Part shown: positions 26,326 to 38,296 of the stretch, piece by piece
How the letters are laid out: every line of letters starts with the position of its first letter
Position numbering within the stretch: position 1 is the first letter of the stretch
Assembly: GCF_004210375.1 (NCBI RefSeq)
Contig: NC_134830.1
Coordinates: 434,001-498,000, forward strand
Direction of reading: 5' to 3'
DNA length: 64,000 nt
DNA from: Tachypleus tridentatus
Lineage: Eukaryota > Arthropoda > Merostomata > Xiphosura > Limulidae
The notes under the pieces: model-generated
What the model was told of the DNA's origin: nothing
What the model saw: the letters and a program-made list of their open reading frames with translations, nothing else
Database searches by the model: none
Position numbers and translations under genes: made by a program

Positions 26326-28147
26326 CATACAGTATAACGCATGAATTTGTATGTAACACGAGTTTTTCTATTTTGAAGCTGCGTATTAAAGTAAGACGAT
26401 TGTTCTTTCTCTAAAACTTGATTTAAGGTACATCGAATTTACGTTTTTGGATAATTTAACAACATTCAGAGAGGGTTTTTTGTCAATAATAAAATATTAT
26501 TATAATATCTGCCAACTCAGGACGAGAAAAACTGGAGAACTAAAGTTATGGTCAAAATATTCAACGTTGTAAACAAAATTATCTTCACGTTCTTGGGACT
26601 AAAAGACAGCTGTTACGTAAATAAATAATATACATAATCAAATAGTTAATTACAAGCTAAATACGACGTTCAGTGCATTAATATAACTTATGTAATAAAG
26701 AACATTTATTATATCAATATAATCTATGTAACAAAGTGGTTAATATCAACTGCCCAGGGTGTTTAATGCACCAGTATGACCTATGTAATAAAATAGTTCA
26801 TTTAAAGTGATAGAGCGTTGCGTAAGGCAGTTTATAATCTGTATGAGAACAGTAAACTCTTCATTTAGGCTTAACAAATTGAAAGTGTCAAATAAGCCTC
26901 ACTTTTGGAACAAAATTTATCACAAAGGTCATGAAACTAGTTTTAACAGTTTCATCTGTTCTCTTTAACCATACTCACTTTTCTTAAAAGCATGATTTTA
27001 GCAGCTTTGTTAAGCTAAACTCTAAACAATAAAGGGGTATTACTTCAACTTATAAAATAAATGTTTAGAATGTACGTGTTTCTTGTAACGATGTATCACT
27101 TCAGTGTCAAAGTTCAATATGTACCCATCATTCTTAAACTTCAATATTTGTGATAAACAACAACAAAAACATAAACTGTTCTTAAACACAGATTTATTAC
27201 TTGTTATACATTCTTAAATAAAATATTGAAAATTAAGATAATCCAAGATATTCCAAGATAAACCGAGTCTGATAATATAAGAACTTCATTTAAAATTTAC
27301 AAAAAATAGTTATTTAATTTTGAAGCTAGAACAACGTTACTTTAACCACTCAAAATCGTTTTTGTCGAATATTGAAAAAATGGTTTTCAATATTTAAAAA
27401 CGTTTATTGAAAGATAGCTTCAAATCTGTAGATAAAGCGAACAGCCGTCGTTCACGAGATTGCCAGAGCCAGTTCTTAGAGTTGCAGGAAAATAAATGCC
27501 CAGAATGCTATAATACTAACAGCCTCTGATGTTAAGCCTAATATATGTAAATAACATCAATGCGTAAAATCGACAGAATTCTAGAAGTAGGTGTTTTTTT
27601 CTTTGTTTTATCATGAAGAACATTCCTTGTTAAGTTAATGGATTTATTAACTAAAATGTTGAGCTGTGGATTTAGAAATGGATGATTCCAACCCATGATA
27701 TATGCTGTTGAACACCTTCTACACATTCAAATGTAAAAGACGTTGTAAAAGTTGAGCCTACTCTTTTAGTGTATCAATTATGGTCGTGTTTTAAAAGTTA
27801 AGCCTGTTGTGTTATCTGTCAGATATGATTACGTATAAATCAACAGTTTAAAATTAATAGAGTTATGAGTTGGGGTGTCCGATCATTTAGTTTAGACAAC
27901 GTGCTGCTTGCGCTATGGTTCAGGTTTAAACTTTTTATTTATTTACTCTTGAGAAAATCTATTCTTTCAATACCTGAAATGTAGATCTCGAGGGCGAAGG
28001 AACTTGAAACAACTTCTTAGAGCATCTCAGGCCAGATTAGACACAGAGTCAGAATATTTTAGTTTGTGTTATCTCTTTACTAGGAAATAAAAATAAAAGA
28101 ATAACTATTTTTCATCGCATGAACATATAATTGGGTTTACAATAACA
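26326..28147. other. About 1.8 kb with no supported gene
   Basis: AT-rich sequence with weak local repetition (ATCTATGTAATAAAG near 26690-26790). The 62-codon minus frame at 27538-27726 has no recognisable domain. The last bases include the left target-site duplication of the next SINE. Confidence 0.4.
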
Positions 28148-28159
28148 TTTATTTGCCGA

Positions 28160-28425
28160 TTTGTTTGTTTGTTTGTTTTTGTAATTCGCACAAAGCTACT
28201 CGAGGGCTATCTGTGCTAGCCGTCCCTAATTTAGTAGTGTAAAACTAGAGACCACCCACCGCCAACTCTTGGGCTACTCTTTTACGAACGAAAAGTGGGA
28301 TTGACCGTCACATTATAACGCCCCCACAGCTGGGAGGGCGAGAATGTTTAGCGTGACTCGGATGCGAACCCGCGACCCTCACATTACGAGCGCATGCCTT
28401 ATCGCGCTCGGCCATGCCAGGCCCC
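28160..28425 (-). mobile_element. SINE family A with 12-bp target-site duplication
   Basis: A complete minus-strand copy. It is flanked by TTTATTTGCCGA at 28148-28159 and 28426-28437, a perfect duplication. Low divergence and an intact (GTTT)n tail at its 3' end point to a relatively young insertion. Confidence 0.95.
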
Positions 28426-28461
28426 TTTATTTGCCGAAGGTATAGAAATGAAAGTGCATTA

Positions 28462-29186
28462 ACATAAGAATATGAAAAAACTATATGTTTTTAGAACGCA
28501 TTCGACGAGATGTTTAAATATGATTTCAAATCCTAATTTTAACACTGACTTCATAAATACCTGAACATTTCATAATTTTAGTTACATTTTCTCATAAAAA
28601 GTGTTGTGTACCTGCTGTAGTTACTTAGATTTTTTTCTTCCAGTTAGCTACAAAATGATTAAATAAGTTTCTTTGCAATTGTGGAGTCGTTAAAAGATAT
28701 TTTAAATATAAGAGAATTGATGTTATGGAATGGCCAAGTCAATCACCTGAAAACGTATGGTCTGATTTAAACTGATTAACTAAAGATCGCAAGCCTTTTT
28801 GAACTTTTTGAAGTACTCAAAGAAGGATGGCAGTCAATCACTTGGGAATATCTCTACAAAGTCAATGAAAGCATGTCACATGGATGTGAAGCAGTAGTGA
28901 AATCCAATGGAACGTCGACTCAATCTGAACTTATTTGAATTATTTTTAAGTTTCATTTTTACGATTGATTATTGGAGAGAAACTTATTTAATTATTTTGT
29001 AGCTAATTGGAATAAGAAAATCTAAGAAACTACAGCAGGTGTAAAACACTTTATGAGAAAATGTAACTAAAATCATGCAAAGTCCAGATATTTACGAAAT
29101 TCAGTGTTAAAATTAGGATTTGAGACCATATTTGTACAAATCTCATCGAATGCCTTCTTAAAACATAGTTTTACATATTCTTGTGT
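28462..29186 (+). mobile_element. Deleted Tc1-like transposon with long inverted repeats
   Basis: Two arms of about 155-160 bp (28462-28620 and 29030-29186) are reverse complements at most positions, sharing CTAATTTTAACACTGA, TTTTAGTTACATTTTCTCAT and CCTGCTGTAGTT. TA dinucleotides sit outside both ends (28460-28461 and 29187-29188). At 725 bp it is too short for an autonomous element. A remnant of the transposase C-terminus lies between the arms. Confidence 0.85.
28725..28940 (+). pseudogene. Tc1-like transposase C-terminal remnant
   Basis: The frame begins MEWPSQSPENVWSDLN and then meets a stop. Tc1 transposases read WPSQSPDLNPIENxW at this place, so the five residues carrying most of the DLNPI part of the third catalytic block have been lost. 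Further on, in shifted frames, CEAVVKSNG corresponds to the family's C-terminal 'AVIxAKGG' motif. It is clearly inactive and useful only as evidence that the inverted-repeat element derives from an autonomous Tc1-like parent. Confidence 0.8.
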
Positions 29187-29188
29187 TA

Positions 29189-29814
29189 TCTAATAAAAGA
29201 TATAACAAGTTAATAACACTTTTTGTCCACCTCCTTTATGCTTACACTGTTGTTATTAGATTTATCTTCTGCTGGGAGATCTATTATTTTCTTATCAGAA
29301 TTTTTTTCAGGTCCGCAATATTAGATTTTCGTATTAGACGTGCTGTGTTACTACCAGTTTTAGTGTTGATTTTAAGTCATTTGGATGATGTTCAATGTTG
29401 CTTATTAATATCTCCAGATACAAATTGTGCTATTTTATAATAATATTATAATATATGAAAAACCGAAAATTTACTTCGGAAAAAGAACACGCACTCTGGA
29501 ATCCAGGTTAGGGAGATCAATGCCCTACCACTAAGGCATTCAAGATTACAAGTTGTTCATTCACTTATACATTTTTTACATGTACAAAAAAAAAATCATG
29601 GAAGTCTGTCACAGACTTATAATAATTTATACACATCCGTTAGCCAATTATACTACCAAGAGTATAGCAGACGTTGTTAAATAACTGTTTCCATAGAAAG
29701 AACGTAGCAGAAAATGGTGACTTTCTATTAAAAATTCTGTAATAATTATACTACCAAAAGTGTAACAGACGTGGTTAAATAACTGTTATCGATAGAAAGA
29801 ATTAGTTTGTGTTT
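29189..29814. other. Unassigned sequence with a local duplication
   Basis: The block 'TATACTACCAAGAGTATAGCAGACGT' near 29648 recurs as 'TATACTACCAAAAGTGTAACAGACGT' near 29748, each followed by GTTAAATAACTGTT: a roughly 100-bp direct repeat. No gene is visible. Confidence 0.5.
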
Positions 29815-29937
29815 TTGTATTTTTTTTATAGTAAAGCCACATGGGGCTATCTGCTGAGCCCAACGAGGAGAATCGAACCCCTGATTTTAGCGTTGTAAAT
29901 CCGCAGACTTACTGCTGTACTAGCGGGGCGGGCAGAA
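29815..29937 (-). mobile_element. SINE family B
   Basis: On the minus strand: CCCGCTAGTACAGCAGTAAG, CTAAAATCAGGGGTTCGATT (B box), GGGCTCAGCAGATAGCCC, tail TTTACTATAAAAAAA. It is the best-preserved copy of family B here. Confidence 0.85.
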
Positions 29938-32091
29938 ATGTAGTATATGTTGACTTTCTGTGGATGGTTTATGACGAGAGTAACATTAAAATATGGGTCT
30001 TATGAATAATTAAACGCTAATTATATTTTTAATATTGTTTTGAATGATTCAGAAAATTTTGTTTTCAGGTGACTTTTTCATCATGTCCTTCCCATTTTCT
30101 TTTCGCTGTTTATGTTTTCATGAAAGTCACGGTTTTGATTTATAGGTTTCCACCTAACTTTTCTTATATGTTTTCTACAATTAGATGTTTTTACTTATAG
30201 ATGACTTTTTTAGATAGATATTTTGTATATTTTTTATCAGTGGGTGTTTGTAATGCATTATTTTTCACTTTATGTTCTTATCTTCTACCTTTAGGTATTT
30301 ATTTTTATGGCATTGTTTCAACTAACCTTTCTACCCTATGTTTTAGTTGTTATTTCTCTAGATAATGTTTTATATGACGTTTCCAATATAATTTTTAATA
30401 TTTTTAGAAAAATGTTTTTTGATTCTTTATACGATAGATTATTTTCAGTGATACACCTTCACAACTTGATAACGTTTATTTACTATCAACTATTTACAGG
30501 TAGTTTTTACGACACAACGACTTTGTAAGTAAATTCAATTTTTTAGTTTTTGTAAGACAACTAATAAGCAACAAACCGTTCATACAAATTGCTCTGATTT
30601 TCTAATAATGACGGAGAAGGTCTTCCATTCCCACCCAAACCTCACACTTCATATCTAACTGAAATAAATACATTTTGCGAAACCAAGCTCGACCAATAAA
30701 GAGGAAGAAGAGTGCAAATGAGCCAATCAAAATTAAGATCATTCATGAAATGGATTTGTGGCGTATTTACAGAATAATTATTGGTAAATATCACTTCTTC
30801 TAATACCTAGAAAAAAACCAGTGCATTTTGGTAATACTACGTTCCAACAATCACTTTTATGTCGTGTTGCTCAGCAACAAAATTATAACCTAATACTATT
30901 GTTAGTCCATGTAATGAAAGTATAAAATGAAATGTAAAGACAACAAAACTAGAAAAATATTTGTTGATTTCTTAACTTAGAGTCTTCGTGGATAAAAAAG
31001 GATTTGTTTTCATTAAAAACGTTGGTGATATAACATAAAATAGCTTAATTCAATTTAAAATTGAATCGATATTTTTAGAATAAATTTTATGAACTTTATT
31101 CTAGGCTAGGTGATTCAACATTACGTCTTTACTTTAGATTTATTATACCAACACTCACTACACCTATAAGGCTTCATGCCTCTCCTCACTGCTCCTTTAC
31201 ATACCCCATTACTTAAATCGTAATGAGCAGATAGCAAATGAAGCTTTCTATCTGGATAAATGAATTTAGGTTTTTATGACTCCTCCTGTTTAAATAAATC
31301 AAGCGTGACGTGACATGATACACATTGAGATTTTGTGTAGGTTATTTGATGTGCTGTCATCTGAAGTGAATTCGTCGTCTTTACTGAACGATTTCACTAT
31401 ACGTTCAAGTTTTTGTTGAGGTATAGTATTTTAACGATTTTTACACGTTACAAAATCTAAAGATGACTTTGAAGTATTATACATAAATTTGAGTTCACAT
31501 CTACAAACTGAGATTTCCTACAGTTTTTCCATCAAAAATAAGCAAAGAAAAACCACTGTAAGTTTCTGCCATAATTAAATTCTTAAAATTCAGAACGTGC
31601 TCTTGTAGAGAATGTTGTAATGGAAGCTGAAGAAACGATGACAATAAATAAAAGAAAAAAAGAGCTTTAGCGAAAATTGGTCCTCGGTAATGGAAATCAA
31701 GAGAAGTAAACAAATCGATGCTGTCCAACAATACAATCCACGTTGTTCATATATTCCAGTGTGATAGGCCTTTAGCGAACGGCGTCATTTTCCACAGTCT
31801 TCTTTGTCGGTTGGGGATAAGATATTTCGAAAATGGAGCCCCTTGTGGACTTTTTTACTTGTGGGAAACTTTTTACAAATTTTATTTTGGTTATAAATAT
31901 TTTAGTTTCTCTCTTTATTTAGAAGTTTGCCCTTAACTGATAAACTATTTATATCTGACTCTAATGCCTCTTTACAGGTATTGAACTGGCGCAGAAATGC
32001 ATTATTTACAGTTTACATAAAATAATAATATTCCACTTTTAAACTGAAACACTAAATGCAGTTGTATGCAATCGTAATACTACGACTCGTC
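29938..32091. other. About 2.1 kb downstream of the receptor gene
   Basis: AT-rich with no supported reading frame. The section nearest the receptor stop may be its 3' UTR: minus-strand AATAAA signals occur at 31914-31919 and 31881-31886 as well as at 32092-32097. A T-rich block at 30000-30540 with repeated TTTTTA/TTTATAG motifs looks like a degenerate repeat. Confidence 0.4.
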
Positions 32092-32097
32092 TTTATT
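32092..32097 (-). terminator. Possible poly(A) signal of the receptor gene
   Basis: The plus strand reads TTTATT, so the minus strand reads AATAAA. It lies only 17 nt past the stop codon, so one of the more distal signals (31914 or 31881) may be the one used. Confidence 0.35.
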
Positions 32098-32113
32098 ATG
32101 AAATTATTAGGTT

Positions 32114-33440
32114 TTAGTTGGAGCACAACAGTCTTTGGAAAGCTTTCCTGAAATCGGGATTAAAAATAGTATAAATTACAGGGTTCAGCGCGGAATTCAC
32201 GTAGCCTAACCAAGTAATAAAGTTTACCACTCTCTGTGATATGTGACAAGTTGTGCAGAAAGGTAGGATGACATACATGAGGAAGAAGGGGAGCCAACAG
32301 AACACAAAAACACCCATCACAATGCCTAGAACCCTGGCAGCACGTCTTTCCTTTGACAAGGATATCTTCTGTCTTTGTTCTAAGTACTGACGAACCACCC
32401 AGGTCTGTGTCCGTTGTCTTGGTTCTGATTATCCTGCTGGATTCTCTCTCCAGCATCTTCCTCTTCACCATTGTCTTGAGCTTCTTCTGTTGTTACCACC
32501 AAACTAGCATTTGTTCCACATTTTTGAGACTCTGAAGTTTGAGAAGGCTCCCATTGTCTACTTCTGCTGTGGAAACTGCTAATTTAGGTGTTTGTTTGGC
32601 TCGTTTTCGAAGTCGTCTTTTTGTAGCCTGAAATATTTTCAAATAAACAATGGTCATGATGAGTAGTGGAATGAGAAAGGATCCACTCGAGGAGTAAATG
32701 ACGTAACCTTGCTCCTCAGTCAGCTTACAGGGAGTAGTGTCGGTGAAATTCTGTGGCCAGTCGTTCCAGCCAATCAAAGGAGGAATAGAAATGAGCGCAC
32801 TGATGGACCACACCAAAAAAATCATAAAGAGAACTCTGGTGAGTGTTCGCTTCTGGGCATAATTTATGGGGTCATGGATAGCCCAGTATCGATCAAGGGC
32901 TATTGCACAGAGATTCAGAATGGACGCTGTGCAGCAGAGAACATCAAAGGTTAGCCACATTTCACACATCCACAACCCAAACAGCCACCGACCGATGATA
33001 GAATAGGCTACATTCAGTGGCATCACTAGAATAGCAACTGCAATGTCTGCGGATGCAAGAGAAACAAGAAACATGTTCTGGACACTGCGTAAAGGACGGT
33101 AGGTAAAGATCGATAAAATGACCAGAATATTTCCAAAGAGTGTAGAAATCATTATAGTTGAGAGGAGTACAGCCGTTGTTGTTGCTTCGGGAATTGACAT
33201 TGTCAGTGGGTAAGAATACTTACTGTTGTTCTGATATAAAGAAATGTTCTCGATGTTATACAACAACCACGCGTCTTCGCTGACATTCACCTCAATGTCC
33301 AAATTTAGAGATGCTAGGTAGGTGTCCCCTGTTGACTCGACGCTGTCGAAGAGACTGTGACGTGTTAAGACTCGATCAGCTTCTCCCATGTTGAAACATG
33401 TAACTAAGTACAAAACCCAGATTTGAGCAACTTCTATCAT
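32114..33440 (-). CDS. Type 1 tyramine (octopamine/tyramine) receptor, class A GPCR
   Basis: This is a biogenic-amine receptor of the plasma membrane. From the ATG at 33440: TM1 about residues 87-110 with the GN motif, TM2 with Asp132, TM3 with the amine-binding Asp166 (LTFDVLCC) and DRYWAI at 183-188, TM4, an extracellular loop [18 protein letters not shown], and TM5 [15 protein letters not shown] second block, 32398-32114, gives [17 protein letters not shown]6 [11 protein letters not shown]7 NPVIY and a short tail. Loop and TM6 wording match the arthropod Oct/Tyr type 1 receptor, which couples to Gi and answers tyramine. N-glycosylation sequons lie in the N-terminus. TM1-5 and TM6-7 are in different frames: a stop at 32495 follows an A5 run, and a second shift is needed near 32400. 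Everything else is conserved, so assembly indels are likelier than a pseudogene. TM1-TM7 sit in one uninterrupted exon. The exact start is uncertain (see 33466-33492). Confidence 0.87.
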
Positions 33441-33465
33441 ACCGTAAGGTAAGTACCACGAGAAG

Positions 33466-33492
33466 CTAACCAAGATTTGAAAAAAATTCCAT
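33466..33492 (-). promoter_or_regulatory. Upstream ATG: a short uORF, or the true start hidden by a T-run indel
   Basis: An ATG at 33492 opens a frame of eight codons (MEFFSNLG) that stops at 33466, overlapping the region just before the annotated start. It contains a run of seven T (plus-strand A7 at 33480-33486). With one T fewer this ATG would join the receptor frame and add about 17 residues before the ATG at 33440. The sequence as given supports only the uORF reading. Confidence 0.4.
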
Positions 33493-33532
33493 CTTCAGTT
33501 AGTTCTTGTCCAGTCTACGTGACTCAGGGTTT

Positions 33533-33546
33533 TCTGAAATAAAATG
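33533..33546 (-). other. Splice acceptor upstream of the receptor coding exon
   Basis: The minus strand reads ATTTTATTTCAG then AAAACCCTGAG: a pyrimidine-rich tract with a consensus acceptor. The coding exon would begin at 33533, 41 nt before the upstream ATG, implying at least one 5' UTR exon further right. Confidence 0.55.
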
Positions 33547-34744
33547 TGAATACATGTTAAGTCTAAAGAAAGACATTACCTTATAACTTACAGAAAATTA
33601 CCTTGAATGGCAATTTACGCTAGACGTCTCTTATTTTGAAGGTAACCACCCACTACCAACTCTGGAGATCTTCTTCTTAGACTAAAGCGCTCCAAAGTGC
33701 GAAGCGCGAAAATTTTTGGACATAACTGGGACCGTTATATGCAAACATCTAATCACCATTCATTGAGCTAAACTCAGCCCACACAATCGCAATTGCTTAT
33801 TTTTTCAGATATCTCTAAACGTAGAGTTAGAACAACAATAACAGTTAACAATGAAGTAAATCCGTTTCTAGAAATCTATTAAACCTTTATTCGGGTGAAA
33901 CATAACTTACCCAGAATTGAAGGTTTACATACGTTTTTTTACTTTTTTGCTACATTCTTTTATCACGGTTTATAAGCTGAGTAAAATTGGAATAAGTTTT
34001 TCTACAATATATTATCGGTACACGAATATTATTTTACGACACAAACAGGATAATCGCTATTCTCTATAATTAGATTTTCTGATAACGTCTTTCCTTATGT
34101 TCTTTCTATGAAGTACTTTAACTTTATTTATAGTCAATGAAAATTTTGTAATCCCCAATTTTGAGTCTTGTGATGAACTGACGTCCAATTGGAACAGAGT
34201 TATGTGCAGATTATGTTCCTTGTTACTTTTATTTTAAAAACATTATTAATTTTACTAATGGTTACACTAAAGAAACATGTCTAGATCCCCCTCATTCTAA
34301 TTAGTGAACTTAGAACTAAATGAATATAAAAGTATTAAAACTGTCCAATCATTTCTCCAGAAACAAAACCAGTGAGCGTAAAATAAACATATCTAACAAA
34401 AAAGAGCATAGTCCTAAATTAACCGTAGTTTTAACTTTACAATCAAAATTTTTTATAAAAACTGTAGCTAGGACAAGTGCTAATGATCGAACAGATTTCC
34501 GTCATCTGATTATTAGCTTGAATGTACTTTGTTCTTCAGTTGCGAACAGAAACTTATAAAGAAGGTAAAGTTTTTATATTCATCTATCAAGAGAAAGTCC
34601 AATCAATAGATTGATTTGTGTAAATAACTGTGCAACCAAACTTACTAAGAAACTACGGAGATAAGACGTGCTGAACAATATAACAAAATGTTCTGAATCC
34701 TTAAAGCTAACTCTCTAGAAATTTTCAAAAGTTGTGATTAAAAG
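33547..34744. other. Probable intron sequence of the receptor gene
   Basis: AT-rich sequence with no supported coding. The 79-codon plus-strand frame at 34320-34559 has low-complexity composition and no recognisable domain. Confidence 0.4.
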
Positions 34745-34978
34745 TTTTTGATTCATGTTTATTTGGCACACGATAAAGGTAAGGTCTTTTAACACCACTA
34801 CATCTTACAAAATATAGAGTTATATAGTTGATTTATTCATGTTTCTCTGGTACACCTTCAAAGGTATTTTAATATCACTAGATCTTGCAAAATATAGAGT
34901 TATCTAGTTGATTTAGTCATGTTTCTCTGGTACACCATAAATAAAAGGTGTTTTAATACCACTAGATCTTGCAAAATA
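34745..34978. repeat. Tandem repeat, about 78 bp, nearly 3 copies
   Basis: Units share GTTTCTCTGGTACACC, then TTTTAATACCACTAGATCTT, then GCAAAATATAGAGTTAT. Copies differ by small indels (ATAAATAAAAGGT). Confidence 0.8.
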
Positions 34979-35285
34979 CAATCATGTGAAAGAGTGAGGA
35001 CACCCTATGAAAGCCTGTGTATTTTTGTAACATTTTTGGATATATAGATATTTAATCTCAGTTTCAACAATACTGAGAGATTATAGGAATATAACTAAAC
35101 AATTAAAACTGAAGAAAAGACTTTTCAAGATCTTCTGTAAATGTAATTCTACAAAAATGCGTATTATAACTGAGGAAAAGTTAGGACACCCTACCAGCTA
35201 ATAGCTAGTGTTAACCCCTTTGGCTGAAATAACTGCAGTGAGACGCTTCTTGTAGCCATCTACCAGTCTCTGACAGCTTGTGTTA
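34979..35285 (-). mobile_element. End of a second Tc1-like transposon, truncated
   Basis: A TA (34977-34978) precedes an element end with internal direct motifs GAGGACACCCTA and TTAGGACACCCTA. On the minus strand 35278-35198 encodes the last residues of a Tc1-like transposase, SCQRLVDGYKKRL then TAVISAKGVNTSY and a stop, with the family's 'AVIxAKG' ending. The element breaks off just beyond, and no opposite inverted repeat is present. It is a different lineage from the elements at 22729 and 28462. Confidence 0.75.
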
Positions 35286-35796
35286 TTTTAATCGGTGTCT
35301 TTAAGGAGTCAGTCTTCATGTTATGTGTGATGGGGTAAAAAAAATACAATATATGTAATATTAAATTTTACTCATAATTCATAGAATACACTAACTTTCA
35401 GTCAGGGATAAAACCGTCACAAAACAAGTAATAGAAACACTTTGCAAATGTAAAAGAAGATGTTGGAATAGCAGTGTATAAATAATGAAAACAAGTATTT
35501 ATGGATGATAGAGCTGACAGTCACAAATACACAAGAATACTGTTTGACTCGTTTAACTTAAAACGATCAACTATTAACTGATCGCGGTTCATTTATTGTT
35601 GAATTTCAGAGTTTTAGTAATATGTTGTTGACTTGTCCAGAGAGTATCTACTTGCTGTTGGACTAAAGTCTAGTATGCACAAAATTGATTCAATGAAGCT
35701 ACAAATAGAGGGCAATTTTAAACCCTTGAAACGTTAAAGACGAGCCAATGAAAGACTGGACTTTGATTAACATACTCAAACCGAAATTGAACTTTT
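35286..35796. other. Unassigned sequence before the 49-bp array
   Basis: No gene or known repeat recognised. It is probably intronic if the receptor's 5' exon is at 42565. Confidence 0.4.
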
Positions 35797-38296
35797 ATTG
35801 TTATATTTACATTACCGGGTTCATTATTAGAGTTACTATATTACAATTCCTATGTTAACATTACCGGGTACATTATTACAGTTACTATATTACAATTCCT
35901 ATGTTTACATTACCGGGTACATTATTAGAGTTACTCTATTACAATTCCTATGTTTATATTACCGGGTACATTATTAGAGTTACTATATTACAATTCCTAT
36001 GTTTACATTACCGGGTACATTATTAGAGTAACTATATTACAATTTCTATGTTTACATTACCGGGTACATTATTAGAGTTACTATATTACAATTCCTATGT
36101 TTACATTACCGGGTACATTATTACAGTTACTATATTACAATTCCTATGTTTACATTACCGGTTACATTATTAGAGTTACTATATTACAATTCTTATGTTT
36201 ACATTACCGGGTACATTATTAGAGTTACTATATTGCAATTCCTATGTTTACATTACCGGGTACATTATTAGAGTTACTATATTACAATTCTTATGTTTAC
36301 ATTACCGGGTACATTATTAGAGTTACTATATTACAATTCCTATGTTTACATTCCCGGGTACATTATTAGAGTTACTATATTACAATTCCTATGTTTACAT
36401 TACCGGGTACATTATTAGAGTTACTATATTACAATTCCTATGTTTACATTACCGGGTACATTATTAGAGTTACTATATTACAATTCCTATGTTTACATTA
36501 CCGGGTACATTATTAGAGTTACTATATTACAATTCCTATGTTTACATTACCGGGTACATTATTAGAGTTACTATATTACAATTCCTATGTTTACATTACC
36601 GGGTACATTATTAGAGTTACTATATTACAATTCCTATGTTTACATTACCGGGTACATTATTAGAGTTACTATATTACAATTCCTATGTTTACATTACAGG
36701 GTACATTATTAGAGTTACTATATTACAATTCCTATGTTTACATTACCGGCTACATTATTAGAGTTACTATATTACAATTCCTATGTTTACATTACCGGGT
36801 ACATTATTAGAGTTACTATATTACAATTCCTATGTTTACATTACCGGGTACATTATTAGAGTTACTATATTACAATTCCTATGTTTACATTACAGGGTAC
36901 ATTATTAGAGTTACTATATTACAATTCCTATGTTTACATTACCGGCTACATTATTAGAGTTACTATATTACAATTCCTATGTTTACATTACCGGGTACAT
37001 TATTAGAGTTACTATATTACAATTCCTATGTTTACATTACCGGGTACATTATTAGAGTTACTATATTACAATTCCTATGTTTACATTACCGGGTACATTA
37101 TTAGAGTTACTATATTACAATTCCTATGTTTACATTACAGGGTACATTATTAGAGTTACTATATTACAATTCCTATGTTTACATTACCGGGTACATTATT
37201 AGAGTTACTATATTACAATTCCTATGTTTACATTACCGGGTACATTATTAGAGTTACTATATTACAATTCTTATGTTTACATTACCGGGTACAATATTAG
37301 AGTTACTATATTACAATTCTTATGTTTACATTACCGGGTACATTATTAGAGTTACTATATTACAATTCCTATGTTTACATTACCGGGTACATTATTAGAG
37401 TTACTATATTACAATTCCTATGTTTACATTACCGGGTACATTATTAGAGTTACTATATTACAATTCTTATGTTTACATTACCGGGTACAATATTAGAGTT
37501 ACTATATTACAATTCTTATGTTTACATTACCGGGTACATTATTAGAGTTACTATATTACAATTCCTATGTTTACATTACAGGGTACATTATTAGAGTTAC
37601 TATATTACAATTCCTATGTTTACATTACCGGGTACATTATTAGAGTTACTATATTACAATTCCTATGTTTACATTACCGGGTACATTATTAGAGTTACTA
37701 TATTACAATTCCTATGTTTACATTACAGGGTACATCATTAGAGTTACTATATTACAATTCCTATGTTTACATTACCGGGTACATTATTAGAGTTACTATA
37801 TTACAATTCCTATGTTTACATTACCGGGTACAATATTAGAGTTACTATATTACAATTCCTATGTTTACATTACCGGGTACATTATTATGTTACTATATTA
37901 CAATTCCTATGTTTACATTACCGGGTATATTATTAGAGTTACTATATTACAATTCCTATGTTTACATTACAGGGTACATTATTATAGTTACTATATTACA
38001 ATTCCTATGTTTACATTACCGGGTACAATATTAGAGTTACTATATTACAATTCCTATGTTTACATTACCGGGTACATTATTATGTTACTATATTACAATT
38101 CCTATGTTTACATTACCGGGTATATTATTATAGTTACTATATTACAATTCCTATGTTTACATTACAGGGTACATTATTATAGTTACTATATTACAATTCC
38201 TATGTTTACATTACAGGGTACATTATTATAGTTACTATATTACAATTCCTATGTTTACATTACAGGGTACATTATTATAGTTACTATATTACAATT
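35797..38296. repeat. Minisatellite, 49 bp unit, about 51 copies
   Basis: The unit is ATTACCGGGTACATTATTAG, AGTTACTATATTACAATTCC, TATGTTTAC. Copies are over 95% alike by eye. Rare variants (ACAGGGTAC, ACCGGCTAC, GGGTACAATATT, TTCTTATG) recur at multiples of 49 bp, showing a 4-unit higher-order period. Because 49 is not divisible by 3, the 139-codon open frame at 37812-38231 simply cycles through three frames and is not a gene. Confidence 0.97.

Noticed and set aside
32395..32500. A short intron in the receptor loop instead of frameshifts
   Set aside because: A GTAACA donor and an ACACAG acceptor exist, but the interval has no pyrimidine tract, is under 100 bp and itself reads as plausible acidic loop coding sequence.
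32709..32954. An 81-codon plus-strand frame
   Set aside because: Antisense to the tyramine receptor coding exon, whose minus-strand reading explains the conservation.
37812..38231. A 139-codon frame with repeated YYNSYVYITGYI-like peptides
   Set aside because: It lies wholly in the 49-bp satellite and arises because the unit cycles through all three frames without a stop.
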